This document shows, piece by piece, positions 48,819 through 59,472 of a DNA stretch of 64,000 bases. Position numbers and translations under genes: made by a program. The stretch is taken from assembly GCF_002234375.1 (NCBI RefSeq), contig NZ_NMQV01000022.1:1-64000 (forward strand). Reading direction: 5' to 3'. Positions within the stretch are counted from its first letter, which is position 1. Every line of letters starts with the position of its first letter. Below the pieces are notes generated by a model, which did no database searches, was not told where the DNA came from, and saw only the letters and a list, made by a program, of their open reading frames with translations. The DNA comes from Pseudomonas fluvialis. Lineage in GTDB: Bacteria; Pseudomonadota; Gammaproteobacteria; Pseudomonadales; Pseudomonadaceae.

Positions 48819-49334
48819 TCAGCGTGGAATCTTTACGCGGTCTTCGTCGAAGTCGCCGCGTTCGGCACCATGGTGGCAGGCCACACAGTTGGCTCGGCTG
48901 CCCACGGCGGCGCGCTGAAACGTGGCGGCACTGACCTCGTCGTGCTTGTGTGCGAACCAGCGCGTCTGGCTGATGCGCGGCGGTTCGCCGGCGGTCGCTG
49001 AGGGTTCGACCGGCAGGCGGTTGGCCGCCGAGCTGCGCAGCAGAAAATCGAGGATTTCCCGCGCCTGCTGTGCATCCAGGCTGGCGTTGCTGCCGTAGTG
49101 TTGCTCGAGCGTCTGCATCTGCTGGCGCCAGGCCTCAGCTGGCAGCAGGGCGGGGACATACAACATGTGGCAGGCCGCGCATTCCTCCTTCCAAAGCAAT
49201 GGTGCGTCGCTCGGCAGGGCAAGGCGTTTAGGGCGTTTGTAGCCGTTATGGTTGTCGTCATCGGCAACACTGCTAGTGGCCACTAGCAGGGTCAGGCTTA
49301 GCCCGCCAACAGCAGCAAGGGCGAGGGTCTTCAT
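48819..49334 (-). CDS. Dihaem cytochrome c (DHC family)
   Basis: Encodes 171 residues with a signal peptide (1-24). Two CXXCH haem sites: CAACH at 52-56 and CVACH at 150-154. The linker between them (LPAEAWRQQMQTLEQHYGSNASLDAQQAREILDFLL) and C-terminal GDFDEDRVKIPR are typical of the DHC family, which forms a gene cluster with SHP and a cytochrome b in Rhodobacter and others. It would relay electrons from the b-type cytochrome to SHP. 9 bases separate it from the SHP gene. Confidence 0.88.
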   Translation of the reverse strand: MKTLALAAVGGLSLTLLVATSSVADDDNHNGYKRPKRLALPSDAPLLWKEECAACHMLYVPALLPAEAWRQQMQTLEQHYGSNASLDAQQAREILDFLLRSSAANRLPVEPSATAGEPPRISQTRWFAHKHDEVSAATFQRAAVGSRANCVACHHGAERGDFDEDRVKIPR

Positions 49335-49343
49335 GGTGGGTTC

Positions 49344-49751
49344 CTATCGGATGCTGTCGATCCAGCTGATGAAATCGCCTTTTTCCTGCGCGGTGCAGGC
49401 TCGGGCATAGACGTCGTCGCAGTTGCGGCGAAACCACTTCTCGACCTTCTGCAGATCGGTAAAGCGTTCAGGGTTGACTGAGGGCGCCAGGGGCGCAACG
49501 TTGCGATGGGCGGGTGTCTTGCCTGGCTGGCGCGGGTCGGCGGTGTGGCAGGTCGTGCAGCTCATGGTTTTGCCGTTACGCGGCACCTCGGCGAAATACA
49601 GCGCCTTGCCGCGCTCGGCAGAAAAACCGGCGAACTGCGGGGCCTGCTGGCGTGCCTGAACGGCGTAGCCCGCCAGCAGGGGATGTGTGCTTTCTGCCAG
49701 GGCTGGTAGGCTCAAACAGCAGGTCAGGGCAACAATCCAGTGGGTAGACAT
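49344..49751 (-). CDS. SHP-type cytochrome c (DUF1924)
   Basis: Encodes 135 residues with a 19-residue signal peptide. One haem site CTTCH at 65-69, within RGKALYFAEVPRNGKTMSCTTCHT, and C-terminal KVEKWFRRNCDDVYARACTAQEKGDFISWI. This is the DUF1924/SHP family; Rhodobacter SHP binds O2 and NO at a haem with an unusual Asn ligand. ATG at 49751 gives a proper signal peptide. It heads the minus-strand run, facing the b561 fusion gene. Confidence 0.87.
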   Translation of the reverse strand: MSTHWIVALTCCLSLPALAESTHPLLAGYAVQARQQAPQFAGFSAERGKALYFAEVPRNGKTMSCTTCHTADPRQPGKTPAHRNVAPLAPSVNPERFTDLQKVEKWFRRNCDDVYARACTAQEKGDFISWIDSIR

Positions 49752-49802
49752 GGTGCGTTCTCCGATGGGCAGTGTGCGCAGCCTAGGCGTGCAACCTGAC
49801 GC

Positions 49803-49838
49803 CAAACTGAATCGGGCCAAGGGTGGCCATTCAGTTTG
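49803..49838. promoter_or_regulatory. Long inverted repeat in the SHP/b561 divergent promoter
   Basis: CAAACTGAAT (49803-49812) and ATTCAGTTTG (49829-49838) are perfect 10-bp arms around 16 bases, and the spacer itself contains GGCC repeats that extend the dyad. It sits midway between the two divergent starts, suiting an operator that controls both directions. Confidence 0.6.
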
Positions 49839-49890
49839 ACTTCAGCGGGCAGCTCTATAAGGGGGTTATCTACTCCAGAGGACTGCCGGC

Positions 49891-51447
49891 ATGGCTGCTT
49901 TCAATCGTTTTCGCCTCTTTCACTGGCTACTGGCCGGTTTTTTCCTGGGCGCCTACCTCAGCGGTGACGACGCCGAGACCCTGCATATCTGGCTGGGCTA
50001 CGGCCTGCTGGTGCTGCTGGTGTGGCGTTTGCTGATCGTGCCGCTGCGCTTGCGTGGTTTTCCGCAGTTGCTGCCGCCGAAGGGACAGCTCAAAACGCCC
50101 TCACGCCTGGCTGTCGGCAAGTGGCTGACCGCCGCGGCGCTGGGCAGTTTTGCCATGGCCAGCCTGATTGGTTTGGGCATGGTCGATAATGGCGATGTGC
50201 TGGCCGTTCTGCCGGGTGTCGGGCCCGACGTATTTGGCGCTGCCAGCGATATCAATTTCGTGGGCTGGATGGGCGATGCCGAAGAGGTGCACGAGTTCTT
50301 TGCCAACCTGGGCCTCTGGCTGATTGGCCTGCATGTTCTTTATGTACTGCTGTTTCGCCGCCCGCTGGTCTGGCCGATGCTGCGTGGCGTATCCCGCCCG
50401 GGCGCGGCAGCTGAACCTGCCGCGCCGCGCCTGAGCGGGGCACCTGCTGCAGCGCAGTCCCTGACACGCCTGCGGGTGGTGGCGCGTCATGAAGAAACCG
50501 CCGACAGCTGCTCGCTGCTCTTGCAGGTGCCGCAGGAGCAGCGCAGCCGTTTTGTTGCCAAGCCAGGGCAGTTTCTGACCGTGCAGGTGCCGGGCGAGGA
50601 GGGCCCCGTTCGTCGCTGCTATTCGTTGTCACAGTTGCCCGATAGCGAGGGTGTGCTGCGTGTGACGATCAAACGCGCCCGGGCCGGCAAGGTATCCAAC
50701 TGGCTGCTGGACAACCTCAAGGCCGGTGACTGGCTGGAGGCGCTGCCGCCCGCAGGCCGCTTCGTTCCGAGCAGTTTGGATCAGGATGTACTGTTACTGG
50801 GCGCAGGAAGCGGCATTACACCGTTGCGCGCCATTCTCCAGGCGGTTCTGCAACAAGGCACAGGCCAGGTATTGCTGTTCTACGCCTGCAGAGATGGCGA
50901 CTCGGTGATTTTTGCCGATGAGCTGACCCGTCTTGCGGCGGCTTACCCGGAGCGCTTCACGCTGTGTATCTGGCTTGATGCGCAGCAGGGCATCCCGGAC
51001 AGTCAGGCAATGGCCAGGCAGTTGGCTGACTGGCCGGTAGCCGAGGCTTTTATCTGCGGTCCTGAGGCTTTTATGGGTAACGCCAAGGCGGCGCTGCGCC
51101 TGCGCGGTGTCGCCGAGTCGGCCATCCATCAGGAGTCTTTTGCCCTGACGAGCACGCGGCGTGATGTGCCTGGCACGGCGAGCCGGCTGAAAGTGACCCT
51201 TGCTGGCCGTCAACATAGTGTGCCGGTGGCTGGTCAGCAGGTGGTTCTGCAGGCTATGGAGCAGGCAGGTCTTGAGCCGCCTCAGGCCTGTCGTGCGGGG
51301 GTGTGCGGTGTGTGCCGTTGCCGGGTGGTGACAGGGCAGGCCAGCATGCTCAGCAACCAGGTACTTTCCGAGGAGGAGCAGCGTCAGGGCTGGATTCTCG
51401 CTTGCCAGGCGGTGGTTGGCAGCCCGTTCGTGGAGTTGCAGTACTGA
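49891..51447 (+). CDS. Fusion of cytochrome b561, FAD/NAD(P)H reductase and 2Fe-2S ferredoxin domains
   Basis: Encodes 518 residues. Domain 1 (1-165): four-helix cytochrome b561 with candidate haem ligands His11, His32, His134 and His148. An Ala/Pro-rich linker spans about 166-190. Domain 2 (191-420): ferredoxin reductase-like, with RRCYSLS for FAD, LGAGSGITP for NAD(P)H and FICGPEAF. Domain 3 (430-518): plant-type 2Fe-2S with C467, C472, C475 and C505. It could carry electrons from NAD(P)H through flavin and iron-sulfur to membrane haem and on to the periplasmic cytochromes encoded divergently. In most SHP clusters the cytochrome b is separate, so this fusion is notable. Confidence 0.9.
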   Translation: MAAFNRFRLFHWLLAGFFLGAYLSGDDAETLHIWLGYGLLVLLVWRLLIVPLRLRGFPQLLPPKGQLKTPSRLAVGKWLTAAALGSFAMASLIGLGMVDNGDVLAVLPGVGPDVFGAASDINFVGWMGDAEEVHEFFANLGLWLIGLHVLYVLLFRRPLVWPMLRGVSRPGAAAEPAAPRLSGAPAAAQSLTRLRVVARHEETADSCSLLLQVPQEQRSRFVAKPGQFLTVQVPGEEGPVRRCYSLSQLPDSEGVLRVTIKRARAGKVSNWLLDNLKAGDWLEALPPAGRFVPSSLDQDVLLLGAGSGITPLRAILQAVLQQGTGQVLLFYACRDGDSVIFADELTRLAAAYPERFTLCIWLDAQQGIPDSQAMARQLADWPVAEAFICGPEAFMGNAKAALRLRGVAESAIHQESFALTSTRRDVPGTASRLKVTLAGRQHSVPVAGQQVVLQAMEQAGLEPPQACRAGVCGVCRCRVVTGQASMLSNQVLSEEEQRQGWILACQAVVGSPFVELQY

Positions 51448-51602
51448 GCGGATAGCCCGGTACCGCAGCGATAGGAGGTTGTCCGCTGATTGTGTTGCGG
51501 GTTTTTACATCGGCCTGTATAGGGTTGCCAGCTCTTTAGTCTAGATGTACAAGTTGCGTACAACCTTTGTGGAATGAGTTCGACGCATTCCGGAGGTGTT
51601 GC

Positions 51603-52139
51603 GTGATACCAATTCGTGCGCTGCTGGCCGGCTGTCTGTTGCTGTTGTGCTGGAGCCAGTCGGCCCCGCTGCTGGCTGCCGAGTGGAAAAGCAACCTGCC
51701 GCAGGCGCGTTTGCTCGGGCAGGGCAGTTTCAGCTGGTTTGGCCTGCCGATCTATTCGGCCAATCTGTGGGCAGTTTCCGGCGAGGATGTGTTCGCCCGG
51801 CCCTTTGCGCTGGAGTTGACCTATCAGCGGCAGATCAGCCGCGAACGCCTGGTGCAGACCAGCCTGGAGGAAATTCGCCGTATGCAGGGCGCGGCCGTGG
51901 ATGAGTCGCGCATGCAGCGCTGGGCGCAGGAGATGCACCAGGCATTCGTTGATGTGCAGGCCGGCCGGCAGATCACCGGGGTGTACCTGCCGGGGCAGGG
52001 CGCGCGTTTCTATGTCGACGGCGAACTGCGCCACAGCGTCGCGGATGAGCCGTTTGCCCGGGCGTTCTTTTCCATCTGGCTGGGGCCGCAAACGCGTAGC
52101 CCCGCGTTGCGCCTGGCGTTGCTGGGGCAGGATCAATGA
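51603..52139 (+). CDS. Chalcone isomerase-like exported protein
   Basis: Encodes 178 residues with a signal peptide (1-24, ending LLAA). The Chalcone_3-type family is recognised from LPQARLLGQGSFSWFGLPIYSANLWA, LELTYQRQISRERLVQTSLEEI and FYVDGELRHSVADEPFARAFFSIWLGP. No catalytic function is known for the bacterial periplasmic family. The start is GTG at 51603 after GGAGGT; an inverted repeat GGAATG/CATTCC (51571-51591) abuts the ribosome site. It overlaps the next gene's 5' region and forms a trio with a DUF3833 lipoprotein and an SDR. Confidence 0.82.
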   Translation: MIPIRALLAGCLLLLCWSQSAPLLAAEWKSNLPQARLLGQGSFSWFGLPIYSANLWAVSGEDVFARPFALELTYQRQISRERLVQTSLEEIRRMQGAAVDESRMQRWAQEMHQAFVDVQAGRQITGVYLPGQGARFYVDGELRHSVADEPFARAFFSIWLGPQTRSPALRLALLGQDQ

Positions 52140-52147
52140 GGTGCACG

Positions 52148-52675
52148 ATGAAGCGTTGGTTGTGTGTGCTGGCCTGTGTCTGGCTGGCGGGGTGTACGGG
52201 TGTGCAGGTGGAAGACTATGCCGACCAGCAGCCGCGGCTCGATCTGCAGCAGTTCTTTGACGGGCCGGTGGAAGCCTGGGGGATGTTCCAGAACCGCTCG
52301 GGCAAGGTCATCAAGCGCTTCCATGTGCAGATCGACAGCCGCCGTGACGGCGAGCGGCTGATTCTTGATGAGCGTTTTACCTACAGCGATGGCAGCACTG
52401 ACCGGCGTGTCTGGACGCTGACGCCGGATGGCCAGCAGGCATGGCGCGGGACGGCGGCGGACGTGGCCGGCGAAGCGCGTGGCGAACTGGCCGGCAATGC
52501 CTTTCGCTGGCGCTACAGCCTCAACCTGCCGGTTGATGACCAGGTGTATGTGGTCCACTTCGATGACTGGATGTACCTGATTGATGAGCACACCCTGGTC
52601 AACCGTGCCAGCATGCGCAAGTTCGGTATCGAGTGGGGGCAGGTCACCCTGTTCTTTCGGCGGCAAGTGCAATGA
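52148..52675 (+). CDS. DUF3833 lipoprotein
   Basis: Encodes 175 residues. Signal peptide with lipobox LAGC (Cys16 or so). The rest is beta-rich, with EAWGMFQNRSGKVIKRFHV, DERFTYSDGSTDRRVWTL, FRWRYSLNLPVDDQVYVVHFDDWMYLIDE and ASMRKFGIEWGQVTLFFRR, the DUF3833 pattern. Known homologues cluster with lipid-modifying genes such as cyclopropane-fatty-acid synthase. Function unknown. Start at ATG 52148; the stop overlaps the SDR start (ATGA). Confidence 0.85.
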   Translation: MKRWLCVLACVWLAGCTGVQVEDYADQQPRLDLQQFFDGPVEAWGMFQNRSGKVIKRFHVQIDSRRDGERLILDERFTYSDGSTDRRVWTLTPDGQQAWRGTAADVAGEARGELAGNAFRWRYSLNLPVDDQVYVVHFDDWMYLIDEHTLVNRASMRKFGIEWGQVTLFFRRQVQ

Positions 52676-53373
52676 GCAGCCTGCGCTCACTGGGGCCAGC
52701 CTACCGGGCACTGGTGATTGGCAGTAGTGGTGCGCTGGGCCAGGCCTTCTGTGCAGCCCTGCGCGCTGACGAGCAGTGTGTACTGCTCCGTGAGCTGTCG
52801 CGGCACAGCGATCCGCCGCTCGACTTGCAGGATGCGCCAGGTATTGCCGAGGCGGCCCGCCGGCTGGCCGAGGAAGCGCCCTATCAACTGATCCTGGTAG
52901 CCAGTGGCGTGCTGCACGACGCGACCATTCGCCCGGAAAAGTCACTGGCGGCGCTGGATGCCGAGGCGTTGCAGACGGTGTTCCAGATCAATGCGCTGGG
53001 TCCGGCGCTGTTGCTCAAGCACTTTCTGCCCCTGCTTGATCCACAGGGTGCCATGGCGCTGCTCTCGGCACGGGTGGGCAGTATCGCCGACAACCGCCTG
53101 GGTGGCTGGTATGCCTATCGCGCCTCCAAGGTGGCGCTGAACATGCTGGTGAAAACCGCGGCCATCGAGCTGGCCCGTCGCAAGCCGCGGGCACGCCTGC
53201 TCAGCCTGCATCCGGGCACGGTGCAGTCGAAACTGTCGCAGCCGTTCAGTGGCAGTGCGGCGGCTCGTCCGGCCGCGCAGGCGGCAGCACAGTTGCTGGC
53301 GTTGATCGATCGCAGCGAGCCGGCCGACAGCGGTGGTTTCTTTGCCTATGACGGCCAGCGCATTCCCTGGTAA
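52672..53373 (+). CDS. Short-chain dehydrogenase (C-factor-like)
   Basis: Encodes 233 residues. Cofactor loop GSSGALGQAF near residue 17, VASGVLHD in the NNAG position, ARVGSIADNRLGGWYAYRASKVALN with the Tyr-x3-Lys pair (YRASK), and LHPGTVQSKLSQPF. The pattern is that of CsgA-like SDRs. It overlaps the DUF3833 gene by 4 bases. Substrate unknown. Confidence 0.88.
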   Translation: MSSLRSLGPAYRALVIGSSGALGQAFCAALRADEQCVLLRELSRHSDPPLDLQDAPGIAEAARRLAEEAPYQLILVASGVLHDATIRPEKSLAALDAEALQTVFQINALGPALLLKHFLPLLDPQGAMALLSARVGSIADNRLGGWYAYRASKVALNMLVKTAAIELARRKPRARLLSLHPGTVQSKLSQPFSGSAAARPAAQAAAQLLALIDRSEPADSGGFFAYDGQRIPW

Positions 53374-53487
53374 GTCGGCCTTCCTATCGAATTATTCGAT
53401 GTTCTTGGCGCAGTTTTTCCACTTATTTTTCATTCTGGCTCGATGGATTATGCGCGCATCGCTGAATGTGCTGAACCGGAGCCTGCC

Positions 53488-54186
53488 ATGATCGAACGTC
53501 GTCCCTACGCCAGCCTGGGGCATGCCCAGCACGGCTGGCTGGAAGCCCGTCACCACTTTTCCTTTGCCGATTACCATGATCCGCAGCGCTTGCATTGGGG
53601 ACGCTTGCGGGTCTGGAATGACGACTGGATTGCCCCGCACAGTGGTTTTCCCGCGCACCCGCATCAGGACATGGAGATCATCACCTATGTTCGCGAGGGG
53701 GCGATCAGCCACCGCGACAGCCTGGGCAACCAGGGCCGCACGGCCGCAGGGGATGTGCAGGTAATGAGTGCCGGCAGTGGCATCGTGCACAGTGAATACA
53801 ACCTGGAAGATCAGCCGACACGCATCTTCCAGATCTGGATCATGCCCGAGCAGCGTGGCTTGCCGCCGTCCTGGGGCAATCGCCCTTTCCCGCGTGGCGA
53901 GCGCAGCGGGGCGTGGGTCGTCCTGGCCAGCGGCCTGCCCGGTGATGACCAGGCACTGCCAATCCGCGCCAATGCGCGGGTACTGGCCGCCAGCCTGGCA
54001 GCGGGGCAGACATTGCAGTACAGCCCGCAGGCGGGGCGCAAACTGTACCTGGTGCCGGCACTGGGTACGTTGGAGGTGAATGGCGTGCGCGCCGAGTGCG
54101 GTGATGGTCTGGCGATTGCCGGAGAAGAGCTGCTGCAGATTAGCGCACACGCAGCGAGCGAGATCGTCCTGGTGGATGCCGCCTGA
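53488..54186 (+). CDS. Pirin-family protein (YhhW-like)
   Basis: Encodes 232 residues, a bicupin. Metal ligands His57 and His59 (PAHPHQDME), His101 and Glu103 (GIVHSE) are intact. The N terminus MIERRPYASLGHAQHGWLEARHHFSF is typical of the YhhW group, which has quercetin 2,3-dioxygenase activity in vitro; the physiological role is uncertain. ATG at 53488 behind GGAG. Confidence 0.92.
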   Translation: MIERRPYASLGHAQHGWLEARHHFSFADYHDPQRLHWGRLRVWNDDWIAPHSGFPAHPHQDMEIITYVREGAISHRDSLGNQGRTAAGDVQVMSAGSGIVHSEYNLEDQPTRIFQIWIMPEQRGLPPSWGNRPFPRGERSGAWVVLASGLPGDDQALPIRANARVLAASLAAGQTLQYSPQAGRKLYLVPALGTLEVNGVRAECGDGLAIAGEELLQISAHAASEIVLVDAA

Positions 54187-54204
54187 GTTTCAGCAGGCGG
54201 TTTT
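54179..54204 (+). terminator. Terminator overlapping the pirin stop codon
   Basis: CCGCCTG, 8-base loop, CAGGCGG, TTTT. The stem begins inside the last codons of the pirin gene. Confidence 0.7.
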
Positions 54205-54215
54205 GCCACTGCCGC

Positions 54216-54608
54216 TTAGCACTGGCTACAGGTCGATGGGTTATCTGCCAGGGTCTTGCGGAACTGTTCATAGCCGCCGGCGTTGCGCACATGGCGATAG
54301 CCCAGTTGCCGCAACTGGTCTTCGGCGATGGACGAGCGACGGCCACTGCGGCAATAGACGACGATCGGCGTCTGTTTGTCCGGCACCAGGCTGGCGATGC
54401 GCTCGGCAATCTGCTCGTGGGGCAGCAGCAGGGCGTTGTCCAGCGCCCCGCCGGCAAACTCTTCGGCACTGCGCACATCGATCAGTTGGCTGTTTTCCTG
54501 TTGCAGCAGGGCCAGTGCGCCTTGTTCGTCCACCGGGCCGGCCAGCGCCAGGCTGGTGTAGCTGAGGGTCAGGGCGCAGGCCAGGCGGGTGATCAGGCGA
54601 GTTTTCAT
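54216..54608 (-). CDS. Exported rhodanese-like protein
   Basis: Encodes 130 residues with a signal peptide (1-23). A single rhodanese domain with active-site loop CRSGRRS, catalytic Cys86, and DVRSAEEFAGGAL. The C terminus ends CSQC (Cys127, Cys130), a possible second redox or metal site. Periplasmic rhodaneses may act in sulfur transfer or cyanide/thiosulfate chemistry; substrate unknown. Start ATG 54608. Confidence 0.87.
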   Translation of the reverse strand: MKTRLITRLACALTLSYTSLALAGPVDEQGALALLQQENSQLIDVRSAEEFAGGALDNALLLPHEQIAERIASLVPDKQTPIVVYCRSGRRSSIAEDQLRQLGYRHVRNAGGYEQFRKTLADNPSTCSQC

Positions 54609-54667
54609 GGTGGATACTCCGGGTAGTTCTGTGGCAGGTTAAGCCCAACAAGGCGTTCTGCCAATCC

Positions 54668-54722
54668 TTGTCATCCAGCCTTCTTGTTGCTGTCGTCAGG
54701 TTGTCATCGACCTGTCCTGCAA
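54668..54722 (+). promoter_or_regulatory. Pho-box-like 11-bp direct repeats upstream of galU
   Basis: Five successive 11-base units: TTGTCATCCAG, CCTTCTTGTTG, CTGTCGTCAGG, TTGTCATCGAC, CTGTCCTGCAA. Four of them begin NTGTC, as in PhoB boxes (CTGTCAT-N4). They end 32 bases before the galU start codon. Confidence 0.45.
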
Positions 54723-54754
54723 TGGCGGGCAGCCCACTGTGAAGCAGGACTGAG

Positions 54755-55606
54755 ATGAGCCAACGCCACCCGCTACTGAAGAAATGCCTGTTTCCCGCCG
54801 CCGGTTATGGCACGCGCTTCCTGCCGGCGACCAAGGCCATGCCCAAGGAGATGCTGCCGGTGGTGAACAAGCCGCTGATCCAGTACGGGGTGGAAGAAGC
54901 CTTGCAGGCTGGCCTGCATGAAATCGCCATGGTAACCGGGCGTGGCAAGCGTGCCCTGGAAGATCATTTCGATGTCAGCTACGAGCTGGAACAGCAGATT
55001 CAGGGCAGTGACAAGGAGCGCTACCTGTATGGCATTCGCCATTTAATCGAACACTGCAGTTTTTCCTACACCCGCCAGGTCAGCATGCGCGGCCTGGGGC
55101 ATGCGATTCTCTGCGGTCGCCCGCTGATTGGTGACGAGCCTTTTGCCGTAGTGCTGGCGGACGATCTCTGTCTGAACCTGCAAGGGGATGGCGTGCTGGC
55201 GCAGATGGTCCAGCTGTACCGGCAGTTTCGCTGCTCCATCGTGGCCATCGAGGAGGTGCCGGCGGCCGATACCCATAAGTACGGCATTGTCGCGGGGGAG
55301 GCGATTCGCGATGACCTGCTGCGCATCCAGCACATGGTGGAGAAGCCCGAGCCGGCAAAGGCACCGTCCAACCTGGCGATCATCGGGCGCTACATCCTCA
55401 CCCCGGATATCTTCGACCTGCTGGAGCAGACGGCGCCTGGCAAGGGCGGTGAAATCCAGCTCACCGATGCCTTGCAGCGCCAGGCTGCCGAGGGGTGCGT
55501 GATCGGCTACCGTTTTCGCGGCCAGCGCTTCGATTGCGGCAGTGCCGAGGGCTATATCCAGGCCAGCAATTTCTGCTTCGAGCACTTCTACCGCAAGGGC
55601 TTGTAA
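54755..55606 (+). CDS. galU: UTP-glucose-1-phosphate uridylyltransferase
   Basis: Encodes 283 residues. It makes UDP-glucose for LPS core, exopolysaccharide and trehalose. The nucleotidyltransferase motif PAAGYGTRFLPATKAMPKEMLP is near residue 12, with VADDL near 130 for metal, VEKPEP and GEIQLTDAL further on. ATG at 54755. Its stop codon abuts that of metH with no gap. Confidence 0.96.
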   Translation: MSQRHPLLKKCLFPAAGYGTRFLPATKAMPKEMLPVVNKPLIQYGVEEALQAGLHEIAMVTGRGKRALEDHFDVSYELEQQIQGSDKERYLYGIRHLIEHCSFSYTRQVSMRGLGHAILCGRPLIGDEPFAVVLADDLCLNLQGDGVLAQMVQLYRQFRCSIVAIEEVPAADTHKYGIVAGEAIRDDLLRIQHMVEKPEPAKAPSNLAIIGRYILTPDIFDLLEQTAPGKGGEIQLTDALQRQAAEGCVIGYRFRGQRFDCGSAEGYIQASNFCFEHFYRKGL

Positions 55607-59317
<3,711 letters not shown>

Positions 59318-59472
59318 CGGGTACTACCTGGCAGGGTGGAACAAAAGGTGGCGAATGATAGCAAGGTTGCATCGCTTCGCCGCATTCGGCAGATCATCAT
59401 GAATCTAGCTCATGTTGCTGCAAGGGTAGCCTGTTAGACTGTGCGCCTTTGTCCTACCTGCGAGGATTTGCC

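Noticed and set aside
51547..51563. TGTAC-N7-GTACA dyad upstream of the chalcone isomerase-like gene
   Set aside because: Short arms and no match to a regulator I know; could be chance, so not promoted to a feature.
59318..59472. Cobalamin riboswitch upstream of metH
   Set aside because: The region is only about 155 bases, shared with cti, and I could not find the conserved B12-box elements.
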